This document shows positions 28,554 to 38,414 of a DNA stretch of 64,000 bases, one piece after another. Position numbers and translations under genes: made by a program. Position 1 is the stretch's first letter. Each line of letters opens with the position of its first letter. Location: the NCBI GenBank assembly GCA_022649665.1, contig JALCOL010000009.1, positions 33,261 through 97,260 on the forward strand, given 5' to 3'. Source of the stretch: Enterococcaceae bacterium. GTDB taxonomy: Bacteria > Bacillota > Bacilli > Lactobacillales > Enterococcaceae. Below the pieces are notes generated by a model. That model did not search any database. It was not told the DNA's origin and saw nothing but the letters and a program-made list of their open reading frames with translations.

Positions 28554-28582
28554 TTGACATTTTTAAGAAAAAAGGGTAAATT
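28554..28582 (+). promoter_or_regulatory. Promoter of asp23-fakA
   Basis: A consensus TTGACA (28554-28559), 17-base spacer and TAAATT (28577-28582). A second -10-like TATGAT is at 28639-28644. The 5' leader to the asp23 ATG at 28698 would be about 110 bases from the first promoter; no riboswitch-like structure is evident. Confidence 0.7.
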
Positions 28583-28697
28583 ACAGTTTTGAAATACTCG
28601 CTTTCGTGCCCCTGGAATGCTTTTAAAGCAATAGGGGCTATGATAGAATGAAAAAGGACAGATATTTGAACAGACCACTACACAGGAGGGAAATCCG

Positions 28698-29060
28698 ATG
28701 GCGGTGAAAATAAAGACAGATGCAGGAATGATCGAGATCAACAATGAAGTGATCGCGACTGTTGTAGGCGGTGCGACGACTGATATTTATGGGATCGTCG
28801 GCATGGCCAGCAAGAACCAATTCAAAGACAATTTTAACGAAATATTGAAACGCGAGAATTATTCGAAAGGGGTCGTCGTTCATCAAGAAGATAATGACGT
28901 CTCTGTTGATGTGTATACGATCGTCAGCTATGGCACAAAAATCTCGGAAGTTTCCCGCAATGTTCAGGAAAAAGTCAAGTTTAATTTGGAAAACCACTTG
29001 GGGATCACCGCAGACTCCGTCAATGTATTTGTACAGGGCGTTCGCGTGATCAATGAATAA
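28698..29060 (+). CDS. Asp23/Gls24-family envelope stress protein (YloU)
   Basis: A 120-residue protein starting MAVKIKTDAGMIEINNEVIATVVGGATTDIYGIVGMASKN, typical of the YloU branch of the Asp23 family. Asp23 proteins assemble near the membrane and relate to envelope homeostasis. YloU is almost always next to the fatty acid kinase gene, as here (a 23-base gap to fakA), which suggests a shared role in membrane lipid metabolism. ATG 28698 follows AGGAGGG. Confidence 0.93.
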   Translation: MAVKIKTDAGMIEINNEVIATVVGGATTDIYGIVGMASKNQFKDNFNEILKRENYSKGVVVHQEDNDVSVDVYTIVSYGTKISEVSRNVQEKVKFNLENHLGITADSVNVFVQGVRVINE

Positions 29061-29083
29061 TTGATGGATTGAGGAGGATTTTT

Positions 29084-30766
29084 GTGAGCAGAACGAAGAT
29101 AAATGCCGGCGAATTCCAGTTGATGGTCCAAGCCGGCTGCAGCGAATTGGCTGCGAATGCAGATTATGTGAATTCCCTGAATGTTTTTCCTGTTCCTGAT
29201 GGGGACACTGGGACGAATATGACAATGTCGATGACCAGCGGGACAAAAGCGGTCGTTGATTCTGCAAGTGAAAATGTCGGGGAATTGACGCAAGCTTTTG
29301 CGAAAGGACTTTTGATGGGCGCGCGCGGGAATTCGGGCGTGATATTGTCACAACTCTTCCGCGGATTTTCAAAAGCGGTCGCTGATGAAAAAGAACTTGA
29401 CGGCAAGCAATTGGCAAGCGCTTTTTCGCATGGGGTCGAAACAGCTTATCAAGCAGTAATGAAACCGGTCGAAGGCACGATCTTGACGGTAGCCCGCGAA
29501 GGTGCGAAAGCAGGCGAAAAAGCGGCTGAAGAAACAGAAGATGCACTTGAAGTGATGGAAGCCGTATTGCGCAATGCGAAACGCGCTTTGGCGTTGACGC
29601 CTGACCTTCTGCCGGTCTTGAAAGAAGTCGGCGTAGTCGACAGCGGCGGACAAGGGCTGGTCTTTATTTATGAAGGCTTTATCCAAGCCCTCCAAGGAAA
29701 ATATGTCCCCGGCGAAAAAGAAAAAGGGCATCAGCCGACGGTCGCGGAAATGGACGAAATGGTCAATGCAGCGCACCACCGCAGTGTCCAAAGCCAAATC
29801 AGCGTCAAAGAGATCAAATTCGGCTATTGTACTGAGATCATGGTGAAGATCGGCGACGGTCCAACAGTTGACAGCAAATTCGATCCGGACACGATGCGTG
29901 ACCATATCGGCAAGATGGGGAACTCGCTCGTCTTTGTTTATGACGATGAGATCATCAAAGTCCATGTGCACACGGAGCACCCCGGGGATGTGCTGAATTA
30001 TGGACAGAAATTCGGTTCGCTGATCAAAATCAAAATCGAAAATATGCGGGTCCAGCATGAAACGATCATGGAACACGACCAGGAAGTCAAAGATTTCGTA
30101 CAGCCGCCGAAAGATCTGGCGGTCATGGCGATCGCAGCCGGCGACGGTTTGCAGAAGCTCTTCAAGAGTCTGGGAGTCGATTTTGTCTTGAGCGGCGGCC
30201 AAACGATGAATCCGAGCACTGAAGACATCGCCAAAGGGATCAAAGAGACGAATGCAAAGCAAGTGCTGCTCCTGCCGAACAATAAGAATATCTTCATGGC
30301 AGCTGATTCAGCGGCCGAAGTGGCGGGGATCCCCGTGAAGATCGTCAAAACCAAAACGATCTCGCAAGGTCTTTCAGCAATGCTCGGCTATAATCCGACT
30401 GAATCCCTTGAGCAGAACGCGCAAGCAATGACCGAATCTTCCAAAGGGGTCGTCAGCGGCGAAGTAACTTATGCGACGCGCGACACCAGTATCGATCACT
30501 TGCAGATCAAAAAGGATGAATTTATCGGGATCGTCAACGGCAAGATCGTAGTCAGTGATGCCGATATCCAAAAATCGACGATCGCGACACTTGAAAAAAT
30601 GATCACACCCGATACTGAGATCTTGACGGTCATTTACGGCAAAGGCGGAACGAACAAACAGGCGAAAGCGATCTTGGACGCGGTGCTTAAAAAACATCCG
30701 GATCTGGAAAGCGAGATCCACGAAGGCGGTCAGCCGGTTTATCCGTATTTGATGTCCGCAGAATAA
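29084..30766 (+). CDS. fakA: Fatty acid kinase catalytic subunit FakA
   Basis: A 560-residue DAK2-domain protein (YloV). The N-terminal DhaL-like kinase domain (about 1-200) has NVFPVPDGDTGTNMTMSM, the nucleotide and metal site, and GARGNSGVILSQLFRGF. A middle domain and a C-terminal DegV-like domain bind FakB, the fatty-acid carrier. It phosphorylates exogenous fatty acids to acyl-phosphate for PlsY/PlsX, and plsX is nearby. GTG 29084 was chosen since GAGGAGG at 29071-29077 is 6 bases upstream. Confidence 0.94.
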   Translation: MSRTKINAGEFQLMVQAGCSELAANADYVNSLNVFPVPDGDTGTNMTMSMTSGTKAVVDSASENVGELTQAFAKGLLMGARGNSGVILSQLFRGFSKAVADEKELDGKQLASAFSHGVETAYQAVMKPVEGTILTVAREGAKAGEKAAEETEDALEVMEAVLRNAKRALALTPDLLPVLKEVGVVDSGGQGLVFIYEGFIQALQGKYVPGEKEKGHQPTVAEMDEMVNAAHHRSVQSQISVKEIKFGYCTEIMVKIGDGPTVDSKFDPDTMRDHIGKMGNSLVFVYDDEIIKVHVHTEHPGDVLNYGQKFGSLIKIKIENMRVQHETIMEHDQEVKDFVQPPKDLAVMAIAAGDGLQKLFKSLGVDFVLSGGQTMNPSTEDIAKGIKETNAKQVLLLPNNKNIFMAADSAAEVAGIPVKIVKTKTISQGLSAMLGYNPTESLEQNAQAMTESSKGVVSGEVTYATRDTSIDHLQIKKDEFIGIVNGKIVVSDADIQKSTIATLEKMITPDTEILTVIYGKGGTNKQAKAILDAVLKKHPDLESEIHEGGQPVYPYLMSAE

Positions 30767-30776
30767 TGATCTTTAC

Positions 30777-30816
30777 AGACTGAGACTGCCGCTTGGCAGC
30801 GCTCAGTCTTTTTTTC
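30777..30816 (+). terminator. Terminator after fakA
   Basis: GACTGAG, A, CTGCC, loop GCTT, GGCAG, CG, CTCAGTC then T7: a 12-bp interrupted stem. It lies just before the recG ribosome-binding site, so recG would be reached by readthrough or an unseen promoter. Confidence 0.85.
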
Positions 30817-30832
30817 GAAAGGAGGCGGGGAG

Positions 30833-32860
30833 TTGAACGACATTGAAAACAGCGTTTTGGAAATGAAAGGCGTGGGGCCCAAGCGGGCGGAGCAGCTGGC
30901 AACACTGGGGATCACTACTATCAAAGATCTCTTATTTTATTTTCCGTTTCGTTTTGAAGATTTCGAAGTCCGTTCGCTCGACGAGGCGCTTGATCAAGAA
31001 AAAATCGTGATCAAGGGGCTGGTACTCACTGAGCCGGTCGTCAGCTATTTCGGCCGCCGGCGGAACCGGCTCGCTTTTCGGATCCGTCAAGGGGAAGATG
31101 TCGCCCAAGTCGTCTTCTTCAACCAAGGTTATTTGAAAACGCAGATCGCACCCGGCAGCGAGATCCTGCTGTTCGGCAAATGGGATAGCAACAAGCAGCA
31201 GCTGCTCGGGATCAAAGTGCTGCAGCAGCGGGCGCTCAACTCATTTGAGCCGGTCTATCATGTCAACAAGCACTTGCAGCAGCGGACGCTGATCCCCTTG
31301 ATCCGCCAAGCGTTTGAAATGTTCGGCAGCAGGATCGAAGAAGTACTGCCGGAACGCCTGCTCGAACATTTTCATTTGATGGAACGCAAAAAAGCGGTTC
31401 ATGCGCTCCACTTTCCGGCCAGCCATCACGAATATCAAGCCGCGCGCCAGCGGATGGTCTTTGAAGAATTCTTTCTTTTTGAGATGCAGATGATGAGTTT
31501 GAATCATCCGCGCAATCTGCCGCCCGGCAAAGTTTTGAAATTCGACAATCAGAAACTGAAAGCGCTGATCCAGACACTGCCGTTTGAGTTGACGGCGGCA
31601 CAAAAAAGAGTCACGAACGAGATCTGCCGCGATCTGTTGGAAAAGCAGCCGATGCAGCGGCTCCTTCAGGGAGATGTGGGCAGCGGAAAAACACTTGTCG
31701 CAGCGCTCGGATTGTATGCCGCAGTGACAGCCGGTGCGCAAGGCGCTTTGATGGTGCCGACCGAGATCCTCGCCCGCCAGCACGCCGCTTCGCTAGCGGA
31801 ATTATTTCAGCCGACCGGCCTCGTACTCGCGCTTTTGACCAGTTCGACCAAGCCTGGCGAACGGCAGGCGATTTTAGCGGGGCTTGCGGCGGGGACGATC
31901 GATATCATCGTCGGCACGCACGCTTTGATCCAAGAGGATGTCGAATTCAAAAATTTGGGACTGGTGATCGTTGATGAGCAGCACCGCTTCGGGGTCAACC
32001 AGCGCAAGGCGCTGCGGGCAAAAGGCCATTCGCCGAATCTTTTGTTCATGACCGCTACTCCGATCCCGCGAACGCTTGCGATCACGACATACGGCGAAAT
32101 GAAAGTTTCGGTGATCGATGAGCTTCCGCAAGGCCGCCAGCCCATCCAAACGTTTTGGCTTTCGCACAAACAGTGGAGCGCTGCGCTGCGGTCATTGACT
32201 GCCGAAATCGCTGAAGGGCACCAGATGTACGTTGTCTGTCCCTTGATCGGCGAGTCCGAGATGATGGATCTAAAGAATGCTGAAGAAACTTTCCATGAAC
32301 TGGAGCAGACGTATCCGCAGTTTACGATCGGACTTTTGCATGGGCAGCTCAAAAATGAAGAAAAAGAGCGGATCATGGAAGCTTTTAAAAAAGGAAAATT
32401 ACAGATTTTGGTTTCAACGACGGTCATTGAGGTCGGTGTCGATGTACCGAACGCGACGGTCATGATGGTGATGGACGCTGATCGCTTCGGTTTGGCGCAG
32501 CTTCATCAGCTGCGTGGCCGGGTCGGCCGCGGCAAAGCAGCATCGAAATGCATTTTGATCGCAGATCCGAAAAGCGAGATGGGCAAACGGCGCATGAAGC
32601 TGATGACCGAGATCAGCGACGGTTTTGCACTCAGTGAGCAGGATCTGGTGCTGCGCGGACCGGGAGAAGTTTTCGGGGCGCGGCAGTCAGGGGTGCCGAA
32701 TTTCGCTTTGGGCGATTTGGTGCGGGACGAAAAGATCCTGCAAGCAGCACATGGCTGTGCGCTTAAGATCTGGCAGCTTGCCGATTGGGAGCAGCAGCCG
32801 GAATTTGCTGCTTTGAAGCGCGAATTGGCCGCACGGGCACTCGACGGCTATTTCGATTGA
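30833..32860 (+). CDS. recG: ATP-dependent DNA helicase RecG
   Basis: A 675-residue RecG: an N-terminal wedge/OB domain (KGLVLTEPVVSYFGRRRNRLAFRIRQ), helicase motifs GDVGSGKTLVA (Walker A), VDEQHRFG (a DEQH motif II, as usual in RecG), TATPIPRT and QLRGRVGRG, and the TRG motif region near LRGPGEVFGARQSG. It regresses stalled forks and processes junctions. The start is TTG 30833, seven bases after GGAGGCGGGG. Length is normal. Confidence 0.96.
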   Translation: MNDIENSVLEMKGVGPKRAEQLATLGITTIKDLLFYFPFRFEDFEVRSLDEALDQEKIVIKGLVLTEPVVSYFGRRRNRLAFRIRQGEDVAQVVFFNQGYLKTQIAPGSEILLFGKWDSNKQQLLGIKVLQQRALNSFEPVYHVNKHLQQRTLIPLIRQAFEMFGSRIEEVLPERLLEHFHLMERKKAVHALHFPASHHEYQAARQRMVFEEFFLFEMQMMSLNHPRNLPPGKVLKFDNQKLKALIQTLPFELTAAQKRVTNEICRDLLEKQPMQRLLQGDVGSGKTLVAALGLYAAVTAGAQGALMVPTEILARQHAASLAELFQPTGLVLALLTSSTKPGERQAILAGLAAGTIDIIVGTHALIQEDVEFKNLGLVIVDEQHRFGVNQRKALRAKGHSPNLLFMTATPIPRTLAITTYGEMKVSVIDELPQGRQPIQTFWLSHKQWSAALRSLTAEIAEGHQMYVVCPLIGESEMMDLKNAEETFHELEQTYPQFTIGLLHGQLKNEEKERIMEAFKKGKLQILVSTTVIEVGVDVPNATVMMVMDADRFGLAQLHQLRGRVGRGKAASKCILIADPKSEMGKRRMKLMTEISDGFALSEQDLVLRGPGEVFGARQSGVPNFALGDLVRDEKILQAAHGCALKIWQLADWEQQPEFAALKRELAARALDGYFD

Positions 32861-32891
32861 GTTCTTGAAATCTATCCGTTATCGGCGAATA

Positions 32892-32900
32892 TGGTATACT
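32892..32900 (+). promoter_or_regulatory. Extended -10 promoter of plsX
   Basis: TG (32892-32893), one base, TATACT (32895-32900). No -35 at proper spacing (TTGAAA at 32865 is too far). It lies 33 bases before plsX. FapR sites (a TTAGTACCTAGTACTAA-like dyad) are not seen. Confidence 0.5.
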
Positions 32901-32933
32901 TTGTAAAAAAAGCGAGAAGCGAGGAGAAGTAAA

Positions 32934-33947
32934 ATGAAAATTGCAGTGGATGCAATGGGCGGAGATAATGCGCCGAAAGCAATCATTGACGGTGTTTTAA
33001 AAGCACGTGATGCTTTTTCAGATTTGGAATTTTTAGTATATGGCGATAAAGCGCAAGTCGAGCCGCTCATCGATGACTTTCAGCGGATCGAGCTGATCCA
33101 CGCCAGCGAGAAGATCACCGGGGATGACGAACCGGTCCGAGCGATCCGCCGCAAAAAAGATTCCTCGATGGTCTTAGCTGCTCAAGCGGTCAAAAAAGGT
33201 GATGCACAAGCAGTCTTTTCCGCCGGCAATACCGGCGCGCTTTTGGCTGCGGGTCTTTTTATCGTCGGCCGCATGCAGGGGATCGAACGCCCGGGACTGC
33301 TTTCGACATTACCGACAATGGATGAAAAAGCGCTCGGGTTCGATATGCTCGATTTGGGAGCCAATGCGGAAAATCGCGCCGAACATCTCCATCAATACGG
33401 GATCTTAGGGGCTCTTTACGCGCAGCAAGTCCGCAAGATCGATCAGCCGCGCGTGGCGCTTTTGAACAACGGGACTGAGGCAACGAAAGGAAATGACGTC
33501 ACCAAAGAAGCGTATCAGTTGTTAGCTGCTGACAAACGTCTGCATTTCATCGGCAACCTCGAAGCGCGCGAATTGATGAGCAGCAAAGCGGATGTCGTCG
33601 TTTCTGACGGCTTCACCGGTAATGCGGTTTTGAAAACGATCGAAGGAACCGCCGGGGCGATCGTCGATTATTTGAAAACAGCGATCTATGACGGCGGCTC
33701 GCGGGCCAAAGTGGGCGCGGTCTTGTTGAAGCCGGTCCTTTCACAGCTGAAAGAGCGGATGGACTATTCCGCATACGGCGGGGCAGTCTTGATCGGTCTT
33801 AAAGCGCCGGTCGTTAAAACGCATGGGTCGACGAATGCCGAGGGAGTCTATTCTACGATCCGCCAGATCCGCCAAATGCTGGCAGCGAACTTGATCGGCA
33901 ATTTAACGCATACGCTTGAAGCGGTCGAAGACGAGCCGTCGAAGTAA
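32934..33947 (+). CDS. plsX: Phosphate acyltransferase PlsX
   Basis: A 337-residue PlsX with start [20 protein letters not shown], and [38 protein letters not shown] and [21 protein letters not shown] as family blocks. It converts acyl-ACP to acyl-phosphate for PlsY, the first step of phosphatidic acid formation. acpP follows, giving the conserved plsX-acpP pair, with fakA nearby as the exogenous fatty-acid route. ATG 32934 follows GCGAGGAG. Confidence 0.97.
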   Translation: MKIAVDAMGGDNAPKAIIDGVLKARDAFSDLEFLVYGDKAQVEPLIDDFQRIELIHASEKITGDDEPVRAIRRKKDSSMVLAAQAVKKGDAQAVFSAGNTGALLAAGLFIVGRMQGIERPGLLSTLPTMDEKALGFDMLDLGANAENRAEHLHQYGILGALYAQQVRKIDQPRVALLNNGTEATKGNDVTKEAYQLLAADKRLHFIGNLEARELMSSKADVVVSDGFTGNAVLKTIEGTAGAIVDYLKTAIYDGGSRAKVGAVLLKPVLSQLKERMDYSAYGGAVLIGLKAPVVKTHGSTNAEGVYSTIRQIRQMLAANLIGNLTHTLEAVEDEPSK

Positions 33948-34032
33948 AGCTAGACAAATGATGTATTAGTAAGTAAAATAAAGAGGTTATTGAATATATT
34001 GCGAGAATCGCACCGTCTGGAGGTGAATAGAT

Positions 34033-34278
34033 TTGACCAGGGAAGAAATCTTTGCCAAAGTGGCTAAGATCGTTGAGAAGCATTTCGATGTTCCAGCCGA
34101 AAAAATCAATGACCAGCTGAATATTAAAAAAGATTTGAACGCGGATTCGATCAGTGTCATGGAATTCGTATTAGACTTGGAAGATGAGTTTGGGACTGAA
34201 GTCTCCGATGAAGATGCTGAAAAGATCGAAACGGTCGGCGCAGCTGTCGATTATATTTATGACAAATTGAAAAAATAA
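34033..34278 (+). CDS. acpP: Acyl carrier protein
   Basis: An 81-residue acidic four-helix carrier. The phosphopantetheine serine sits in LNADSISVMEFVLDLEDEF; the usual DSL is DSI here, which I regard as normal variation among plsX-linked ACPs of Lactobacillales. The start is TTG 34033 behind CTGGAGGTG. The fatty acid synthase genes (fab cluster), which often contain another ACP, are not in the window, so this may be one of two ACPs. Confidence 0.95.
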   Translation: MTREEIFAKVAKIVEKHFDVPAEKINDQLNIKKDLNADSISVMEFVLDLEDEFGTEVSDEDAEKIETVGAAVDYIYDKLKK

Positions 34279-34292
34279 AACATGAAAAACGC

Positions 34293-34342
34293 AAACTTGG
34301 AAACCCATTGCACTTTCTGCAAATTTCCAAGTTTTGTTTTTT
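34293..34342 (+). terminator. Terminator after acpP
   Basis: AAACTTGGAAA, a long unpaired loop, TTTCCAAGTTT then GTTTTTT: an 11-bp perfect stem. It separates plsX-acpP from the opp operon. Confidence 0.8.
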
Positions 34343-34397
34343 CTTTCAGAAAATTACTGAAATATTCTGAAAGTTCTGATAGAAACGGCATGCCGTA

Positions 34398-34426
34398 TTG
34401 AAATGATCTCCTTCACGTTATATAAT
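34398..34426 (+). promoter_or_regulatory. Promoter of the opp operon
   Basis: TTGAAA (34398-34403), 17-base spacer, TATAAT (34421-34426). The leader to the oppD start at 34511 is about 80 bases. No clear CodY box (AATTTTCWGAAAATT) is complete, but TTCTGAAA and TTTCAGAAAATT fragments at 34345-34375 are reminiscent of one. Confidence 0.75.
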
Positions 34427-34510
34427 GAACCTAAAATTGTTCTGAAAATCAATGTTATTCGATTAATTAAATGAATCATCGCTCATGATGAGAAGAAATG
34501 AGGTATCTGC

Positions 34511-35515
34511 TTGGCTACAGATCATTTGATGGACGTCCAGCATCTGCATGTCGGTTTTCGCATCAAAGATGAATACTACGATGCAGTCGATGACGTCTCT
34601 TTTACCCTTGATAAAAATGAAATTTTGGCAGTGGTTGGCGAATCCGGTTCGGGGAAGTCGACGTTGGCGACCGCGATCATGGGGCTCCATGATCCGAACA
34701 ACACGCGGATCAAAGGCGAAATATTGTATAAGGAATTGAACTTGGTCGATTTGAACGAAACGCTTTATAACAAAGTCCGCGGCAATGACATCGGGATGAT
34801 CTTTCAAGATCCTTTGTCTGCTTTGAACCCTTTGATGCGGATCGGCGACCAGATCGGCGAAGGTTTGATCTATCACACGGAAATGAATGAAGATGAACGG
34901 CGTCAGCGCGTGATCGAGCTGATCAATCAAGTCGGGATCCCGAATCCTGAACGCGTCTTTCGTCAATATCCGCACGAACTGTCCGGCGGGATGCGTCAGC
35001 GCGTGATCATCGCGATCGCGATCGCCTGCAAGCCGCCGATTTTGATTGCGGATGAACCGACGACGGCACTTGACGTGACGATCCAAGCACAGATCCTCGA
35101 CCTTTTGCGCGACTTGCAGCAGGAGACCGAAAGCGGGATCATCTTGATCACGCATGATCTGGGGGTAGTCGCTGAAACTGCGGACAAAGTCGCGGTGATG
35201 TATGCCGGCCAATTCGTCGAAGTGGCGGATGCCGAAGAATTATTTGCCAATCCGCTCCATCCATACACGCGCTCGCTCTTGAATTCAATGCCGCAGGAAG
35301 AAGGCGACAACGAAGAGCTCCATGTGATCCAAGGAGTCGTGCCGTCGCTCAAGAATCTGCCGCGCGAAGGCTGCCGATTTGCGCCCCGGATCCCGTGGAT
35401 CCCGGCATCAGCGCATGAAAAGCACCCGGTGATGCATGAAGTAAAACCGGGACATTTTGTCCGCTGCACCTGCTATAAATATTTTCATTTTCAAGACGAA
35501 AAAGGAGCCGAATAA
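34511..35515 (+). CDS. oppD: Oligopeptide ABC transporter ATPase OppD
   Basis: A 334-residue ATPase: Walker [11 protein letters not shown], signature LSGGMRQR, Walker [14 protein letters not shown]-loop THDLG, and a C-terminal oligopeptide/dipeptide domain. The latter ends [20 protein letters not shown], without the full Cys set that binds an Fe-S cluster in some homologues; this form is usual in lactic bacteria. TTG 34511 lies 7 bases after TGAGGT. First gene of oppDFBCA; oppF starts immediately after the stop. It powers uptake of peptides from outside proteolysis. Confidence 0.95.
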   Translation: MATDHLMDVQHLHVGFRIKDEYYDAVDDVSFTLDKNEILAVVGESGSGKSTLATAIMGLHDPNNTRIKGEILYKELNLVDLNETLYNKVRGNDIGMIFQDPLSALNPLMRIGDQIGEGLIYHTEMNEDERRQRVIELINQVGIPNPERVFRQYPHELSGGMRQRVIIAIAIACKPPILIADEPTTALDVTIQAQILDLLRDLQQETESGIILITHDLGVVAETADKVAVMYAGQFVEVADAEELFANPLHPYTRSLLNSMPQEEGDNEELHVIQGVVPSLKNLPREGCRFAPRIPWIPASAHEKHPVMHEVKPGHFVRCTCYKYFHFQDEKGAE

Positions 35516-36469
35516 ATGGATGAATTGTTGACCATCAAAAATCTAAAAGTTCATTATCCGATTCGCAGCGGCTTCTTTAATCGCATCACTGATTACGTGT
35601 ACGCTGTGGACGGTGTCGACTTTATTATTGAAAAAGGGAAAACGTACGGCTTGATCGGCGAATCCGGTTCAGGGAAATCAACGATCGGCAAAGCGATCGT
35701 CGGGCTGGAAAAGGTGACCGACGGCGAGATCCTTTATCAAGGAAAAGATGTAACGAATGGACGTACGCGTCGCAAAATGGAATATAACCGCGACGTCCAA
35801 ATGATTTTCCAAGACTCGATGTCGAGTTTGAATCCGAAAAAGCGTGTGCGCGACATCATCGCTGAGCCGATCCGCAATTTCGAACGGATGAGTGCCGGCG
35901 AAGAAAAGCACCGTGTTCAAGAGCTGCTCGACATCGTCGGGATGCCGAATGATGCGCTCTATAAGTATCCGCATGAATTTTCCGGCGGTCAGCGCCAGCG
36001 GATCGGAGTCGCGCGCGCAATGGCGACCAATCCGAAATTGATCGTTGCTGATGAGCCGGTTTCGGCACTTGATCTTTCCGTTCAAGCGCAAGTATTGAAT
36101 TTTATGAAAAAGATCCAAGAGGAATTTGGACTCAGCTATTTATTTATTTCGCATGATTTAGGAGTCGTGAAATACATGTGCGACAACTTGGCGATCATGT
36201 ATAAAGGCCGCTTCGTTGAATTGGGACCGCGGGATGCGATCTATAATGATCCGCAGCACATTTACACGAAGCGTCTCTTGTCAGCGATCCCGCGCCTTGA
36301 TGTGGCGCACCGCGAAGAGCACCGGGCCGAACGCCGGCGGGTGGAAAAAGAATATATCACCCATCAAAAAGATTATTATGATTCGACGGGCCGCGTATAT
36401 GATCTCAAGCCGCTTCCGGGGGATCCTGAACACTTGGTTGCGTTAAAACCGGAAGGGGGGAACTCCTAA
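35516..36469 (+). CDS. oppF: Oligopeptide ABC transporter ATPase OppF
   Basis: A 317-residue partner ATPase: Walker [12 protein letters not shown]-loop in DVQMIFQDSMSSLNP, signature FSGGQRQR, Walker B IVADEPVSALD and H-loop SHDLG. The C-terminal segment HIYTKRLLSAIPRLD is the oligopeptide-type ending. ATG 35516 abuts the oppD stop behind AAAGGAG. It overlaps oppB by a single base (TAATG). OppD and OppF form the ATPase heterodimer. Confidence 0.96.
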   Translation: MDELLTIKNLKVHYPIRSGFFNRITDYVYAVDGVDFIIEKGKTYGLIGESGSGKSTIGKAIVGLEKVTDGEILYQGKDVTNGRTRRKMEYNRDVQMIFQDSMSSLNPKKRVRDIIAEPIRNFERMSAGEEKHRVQELLDIVGMPNDALYKYPHEFSGGQRQRIGVARAMATNPKLIVADEPVSALDLSVQAQVLNFMKKIQEEFGLSYLFISHDLGVVKYMCDNLAIMYKGRFVELGPRDAIYNDPQHIYTKRLLSAIPRLDVAHREEHRAERRRVEKEYITHQKDYYDSTGRVYDLKPLPGDPEHLVALKPEGGNS

Positions 36470-37425
36470 TGTGGAAAACGATTTTGCGCCGGATCCTTTT
36501 GATGATCCCGCAAGTCATTATTTTAAGTGTTTTGATCTTTCTCTTAGCGAAAGCAATGCCGGGAGATCCGTTCACCGGGCTGATCAAGCCGGGGATGGAC
36601 CCGAATGCGATCGCCGCGCTGCGCGAACGCGCCGGGCTGAATGATCCGTGGTATACCCAATATTGGCACTGGATCACAAATGCTCTTCATGGCGACTTTG
36701 GGATGAGCTACATCAACTCGATCTCGGTTTCGCGCTTGATCGGCGGGCGGATCGGCAATACATTGTCGCTGGCGCTGTTCACGGCGATCTTATCGTATTT
36801 GATCGCGATCCCGATGGGGCTTTTTTCAGGCCGCTATCAAAACTCGATCTTTGACAAAGTGACGGTCGTTTACAACTTCTTCAGTTTTGCAGTGCCGCTG
36901 TTTATCTTTGGCTTGATCATGCTGTTCTTCTTCGGCTACCAGCTGCAATGGTTCCCGACGAGCGGCTCGGTCGATCCGGGTGTCAGCGGAATGGCGGCTT
37001 TTGCCTCGCGCCTCCAGCATTTGGTCTTGCCGTCGATCACGCAGGCACTTTTGGCGACAGCTGTCACGATCCAATATCTGCGCAGCGAAGTGATCGATGC
37101 CAAGTCGCTCGATTACGTGCGCACCGCGCGTTCCAAAGGTGTCCCGACCAACAAAGTGTATACGCGCCATATCTTCCGCAATGCGGCTTTGCCGATTGCC
37201 GCGCAGCTCAGCTATGAAATCACCGCGCTGATCTCAGGCTCGGTCGTTATTGAACAAATCTTCTCCTTCCCGGGGATCGGGAAGCTGTTTTTGGACAGCA
37301 TCACCCAGCGGGATTACGCCGTGATCACTGCCCTTGTCTTGATTTTAGGAATCGCGACGCTTGTGGGGAATTTGATCTCAGACATTGTGATGAGTATCGT
37401 TGACCCGCGGATCCGAATCCAATAA
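36469..37425 (+). CDS. oppB: Oligopeptide ABC transporter permease OppB
   Basis: A 318-residue permease with six predicted helices; the first is at about 8-29 (LLMIPQVIILSVLIFLLAKAMP). The EAA-like coupling loop is DYVRTARSKGVPTNKVYTRHIFRNAALPIAAQ. The start ATG overlaps the oppF stop. It forms the channel with OppC. The motif GDPFTGLIKPG following the first helix and the ending SIVDPRIRIQ are characteristic of OppB/DppB permeases. Confidence 0.95.
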   Translation: MWKTILRRILLMIPQVIILSVLIFLLAKAMPGDPFTGLIKPGMDPNAIAALRERAGLNDPWYTQYWHWITNALHGDFGMSYINSISVSRLIGGRIGNTLSLALFTAILSYLIAIPMGLFSGRYQNSIFDKVTVVYNFFSFAVPLFIFGLIMLFFFGYQLQWFPTSGSVDPGVSGMAAFASRLQHLVLPSITQALLATAVTIQYLRSEVIDAKSLDYVRTARSKGVPTNKVYTRHIFRNAALPIAAQLSYEITALISGSVVIEQIFSFPGIGKLFLDSITQRDYAVITALVLILGIATLVGNLISDIVMSIVDPRIRIQ

Positions 37426-37446
37426 TTTGAGAAAGGAGCAGAAAAA

Positions 37447-38382
37447 ATGGAAAACGAAAACAATAACGATAAATTAGAAATGGTCGACGAAATAAAAGAA
37501 AGTGCACCGCCCTTAGGGATCAAAATGATCGCGCGCGAATTTGTGAAAGACAAGATCGCGATGGGTTCATTGGTCCTGCTAATCGTGATCATCTTGACGG
37601 TCTTTATCGGTGCAGCGCTCATCAACCAGGATAAAGTGATGACCGTCAGCATTTTGGATAAATATGCGCCGCCCGGCTCGATCTCTGCGCTTGGCCACAA
37701 GTATCTTTTAGGGGCAGACGAAGGCGGGCGCGATGTATTGGGGCAATTATTCATCGGGGCCCGCAATTCGATCGTGATCGGCTTTACGATCACGATCATC
37801 ACCTCGGTCATCGGGGTCGGCTACGGGGTGATCTCCGGCTACTTTGGCGGAAAGATCGACAGCGCGATGATGCGGCTGGTCGATTTTATCATGATCTTGC
37901 CGACGATGCTTTTGATCATCGTCTTCGTAACGCTCGTTCCGCGCTACAATGTTTGGGCATTCATCGTCATCATGTCAGCCTTCTATTGGGTCGCCAAAGC
38001 GCGTTTGTTCCGTGCCAAGGCGCTTTCTGAAGGTGAACGCGATTACATCAGCGCTTCAAAAACACTTGGGACCGGCAACTTTATGATTATTTTCCGCGAG
38101 CTGCTGCCCAATTTAAGCTCGCTGATCATTACGAACTTGACGATGAACTTTGCTGCGAATATCGGGATCGAAACGACGCTGACTTACCTTGGCTTTGGTT
38201 TGCCGGCGAATGTTCCAAGTTTGGGGACATTGATCAGTTTCGCAGCCAATGGCGATGTTTTGAGCAATCGCAAGTGGATCTGGGTTCCGGCATCAGTTCT
38301 GATTTTAGTCTTGATGCTTAGCATAAATTATGTCGGGCAGGCAATCAAACGATCTGCTGATGCACGACAGCGTTTAGGATAG
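37447..38382 (+). CDS. oppC: Oligopeptide ABC transporter permease OppC
   Basis: A 311-residue permease with an N-terminal cytoplasmic stretch (about 1-35), a first helix near 37-57 (MGSLVLLIVIILTVFIGAAL), a periplasm-side loop with LLGADEGGRDVLGQLFIGARNS (the DppC signature), and five further helices. The coupling loop is EGERDYISASKTLGTGNFMIIFRELLPN. ATG 37447 follows GAAAGGAG. It pairs with OppB. Confidence 0.95.
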   Translation: MENENNNDKLEMVDEIKESAPPLGIKMIAREFVKDKIAMGSLVLLIVIILTVFIGAALINQDKVMTVSILDKYAPPGSISALGHKYLLGADEGGRDVLGQLFIGARNSIVIGFTITIITSVIGVGYGVISGYFGGKIDSAMMRLVDFIMILPTMLLIIVFVTLVPRYNVWAFIVIMSAFYWVAKARLFRAKALSEGERDYISASKTLGTGNFMIIFRELLPNLSSLIITNLTMNFAANIGIETTLTYLGFGLPANVPSLGTLISFAANGDVLSNRKWIWVPASVLILVLMLSINYVGQAIKRSADARQRLG

Positions 38383-38414
38383 ACCAAAAAATGAAAAAAC
38401 CAGGAGGAAAGAGG

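Noticed and set aside
34130..34160. DSI instead of DSL around the ACP serine as an inactive carrier
   Set aside because: The serine is present, and Ile for Leu at this place is a conservative change.
34345..34380. CodY box before oppD
   Set aside because: Only partial matches to AATTTTCWGAAAATT; suggestive but not enough to annotate.
35340..35515. Loss of C-terminal cysteines in OppD as a defect
   Set aside because: The same [15 protein letters not shown] ending is, to my knowledge, usual in lactic acid bacteria.
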